A DNA stretch of 64,000 nucleotides. Source: Branchipolynoe longqiensis. Lineage: Eukaryota > Annelida > Polychaeta > Phyllodocida > Polynoidae. Under the pieces are notes generated by a model, which worked only from the letters and a program-made list of their open reading frames with translations, was not told the DNA's origin and made no database searches. The stretch covers positions 51,557,661-51,621,660 of the forward strand of contig CM059189.1 of NCBI GenBank assembly GCA_030323885.1, written 5' to 3'. Position numbers and translations under genes: made by a program. Below are positions 62,255-64,000 of the stretch, piece after piece; position 1 is the stretch's first letter, and each line of letters begins with the position of its first letter.

Positions 62255-62960
62255 GAAGATGAAGCCCAAATAACTGGAGAGGAGCAGCGCGAGGGGAGGC
62301 TGGAGAGCGAGTGGCTGGAGGCGACGACGACGACGATTGGGGGTGTTTGTAACCGTACGACGGTTACTGGTTGCAGAACTGCAACATTGGGTAGAGAGGC
62401 TCCGATAAATCAGCCCAATCTTTAGTTGAAGACTTAACTTCAACAGGGAGTGTTGTAGAAGCTGGGGACATCTTCACAACGTTGTGACGTCGAGGCGTTG
62501 GGGCGGCAGCGAATCTCTTCGGTCCGGCGGTAGTTGAGCTGTAGGTGTAGTGTAGCACTTGAATCCGGTCAGCAGCAGGGGTTTGAGGAAGGCGGGCAAA
62601 GGTGGGAGCAGTGGTCCTTCCAGCAACAAGAACAAGACAGAGAAGTCGTAAAGGTGAAGGGCCCCACCCAAGAACACAACTACCCTGGCCAGGGGAAGAA
62701 GTGTGTCTGGGAGAAATCGAAAGGGCAGAGTCTAGGAAAGAGAAATGAGGAGAGTTGAGTCAAAGGACCGTGCTCTATGGTGACCCGCCAGCAAGCCATA
62801 GACACGGACAGAGTAAGTGTAGAAAGTGAAATGCCGGCAGGCTTCCTTCCCCTCCTGGAACTCTTTTCAGACATATCAAGGAGGAGCATGGCCGGTGGAG
62901 AGGTAATAGAGAGAGGTGTGGACAGAGTGCGGTCCCGATAGCAAGTGCTGGAGGCAGCCA
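62255..62960 (-). other. Unassigned GC-rich segment, possibly a retroelement 5' region
   Basis: Read on the minus strand it has CTTATAACC near its start (62975), C/T-rich leader-like sequence, and a short frame (MSPASTTLPVEVKSSTKDWA, about 62472-62364). The composition resembles the YR elements and differs from neighbours, but no RT, RNase H or recombinase motif is seen. It could equally be an old host exon cluster. Confidence 0.25.
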
Positions 62961-63017
62961 GACTGGCTGGTTATAAGGGGGGAAGTGCAGGAAATGCTGT
63001 AATGAGCAACGGTCGGA

Positions 63018-63046
63018 GCAGGGGGGGTGGGGGGGGGGGGGGGGTC
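63018..63046. repeat. Poly-G tract
   Basis: GGGGGGGTGGGGG followed by a longer G run. Confidence 0.9.
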
Positions 63047-63112
63047 CCCTTCCCTGCCACGCATCAAACGCAATGCAAGCATTACGACCAAGTCTGGCAC
63101 AAACACAACACC

Positions 63113-63428
63113 TGGGCTGCATTCAGGGTCCGTCTCGGAGGCGCCGCAGAGATGTCTCAGCGATGCTTTTTGGCCTATTTGCATTCAGAGTGTGTCTCGG
63201 CGAGGTCTCGGAGACGCCTCCCTTTTCAGACTGGAGATGAAAAGCACCTCGAAAATGGTCGCCGTATTCAGTGGTTTCAGCCAATCACAGCGCAGCTTTT
63301 CCATTGCAAATGGCCGTTGACTATGGGGGTGGCCATTTTCGAGACAACAAACTGCTTTTGCCGTTCAAACTAGTGTGACATCATGGCCATCTCCGAGGTG
63401 CCTCCGAGACGGACCCTGAATGCGTCCC
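63113..63428. mobile_element. MITE-D, copy 2
   Basis: GGCTGCATTCAGGGTCCGTC and TCGGAGGCG at the left mirror CCTCCGAGACGGACCCTGAA TGCGTCC at the right. Slightly longer than copy 1 because GAGGTCTCGGAGACGCC is retained in the left part. Confidence 0.85.
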
Positions 63429-63840
63429 TGCTTAGCCAGAACAGATCCGATAGCCACCGGCTAGTCTGGGTAATGGCTTTCACCACTAAGGCTAATTTCT
63501 TTTTTTAATTGGTGATTGTCCCAGCACTCCCTGAAAAATCCCCCACCCCCCATGATTTTTGTTAACTGTTAAAGATGTGTCTGGGCTCGCAGCAATTCAA
63601 CTTTCGTAAACACACAAATGAAATTTCTAGAACTGTATGATATAATACATTTCTAAATGAGAATTCAGTGTTCATTAATTGATTGAATATATTTGTTTAA
63701 ATACTGAAAACAAATTTAAAAAAACAGCCTGTCCGACCCTGCTCAAAAGGACCATCGCCAACTTTGTATTATTATTTGGCCTAACGTGTAATGATGTGTC
63801 ACACAACAAAATATTAAATCATAGAAAGTCTACAATATAG
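63429..63840. other. No recognised feature
   Basis: AT-rich DNA with a CCCCCACCCCCC stretch near 63540. Confidence 0.5.
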
Positions 63841-63841
63841 A

Positions 63842-63892
63842 TTGGCTGGTTGTTGGAGTTTTATGTCCTGGAAACATCTAAGGTCATTTCAG
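63842..63892 (-). mobile_element. SINE-1 tail stump
   Basis: GGCTGGTTGTTGGAGTTTTA to AAGGTCATTTCAGG, then a tandem repeat begins. Confidence 0.8.
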
Positions 63893-63894
63893 GA

Positions 63895-64000
63895 ATACCA
63901 TGTGACTGACACTCCCAGCATACACCAATCTGATATACCACATGACTGACACTCACAGCATGCACCAACCCGGTATACCACATGACTGACACTCCCAGGA
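63895..64000. repeat. 40-bp tandem repeat at the window edge
   Basis: ATACCACATGACTGACACTC and CCAGCATGCACCAA recur at 63895, 63935 and 63975. It continues past the window end. Fused directly to a SINE-1 tail. Confidence 0.88.

Noticed and set aside
62945..63373. A 142-residue plus-strand ORF
   Set aside because: It crosses a poly-G tract and most of MITE-D; nothing in it looks like a protein family.

Overview
This is a stretch of animal nuclear genome, most likely from a marine invertebrate and plausibly a mollusc. That placement is inference: it rests on intron-split genes, tRNA-headed SINEs with domain-like bodies, DIRS-type retrotransposons and very dense short inverted-repeat elements. 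There is no bacterial-style gene organisation. Almost everything outside two host genes is transposable-element DNA, often nested.

Host genes. A five-exon gene on the minus strand (11918 to 5386) encodes a complete YRDC/Sua5-family protein of 255 residues for tRNA threonylcarbamoyl-adenosine synthesis. All splice junctions are GT-AG and in phase. About 700 bp away and divergent from it, a plus-strand gene encodes a THAP-type zinc-finger protein (exons 12627-12852, 20547-20632, 22718-22879 and a probable last exon 23739-23963; 232 residues if that exon is right). Intron 1 of the THAP gene holds an apparently full-length DIRS-like retrotransposon (14907-20313) with inverted terminal repeats and the diagnostic internal complementary region. 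A perfect CRE-like TGACGTCA lies between the two genes.

Region by region. 1-2971: decayed GC-rich tyrosine-recombinase retroelement with a triplicated 3' unit. 2972-5385: AT-rich tandem repeats, an inverted-repeat element, a possible LTR. 5386-11918: YRDC gene, introns filled with SINEs and MITEs. 12627-23963: THAP gene. 24-25 kb: hAT-like MITE and a tRNA-Lys-like SINE head. 25.98-30.4 kb: decayed tyrosine-recombinase element, then two copies of a ~750-bp foldback element bracketing a Ty3/gypsy gag-protease fragment. 30.4-35 kb: SINEs and nested MITEs. 35.06-37.96 kb: one SINE followed by 23 tandem 112-bp copies of its own tail, a young satellite. 39.9-41.4 kb: CATACA-type microsatellites. 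42-64 kb: SINEs, LINE fragments, several MITE families, a dispersed ~205-bp tandem repeat, a GGGCA minisatellite split by a MITE, another retroelement RT fragment, and a G-rich and foldback region.

How the parts relate. The two host genes share one intergenic promoter region. The rest is a record of layered insertions. Target-site duplications and interrupted elements give relative ages: SINEs are interrupted by MITEs, MITEs by other MITEs, LINE and SINE fragments. I found no CRISPR array, bacterial operon, rRNA or functional tRNA gene.
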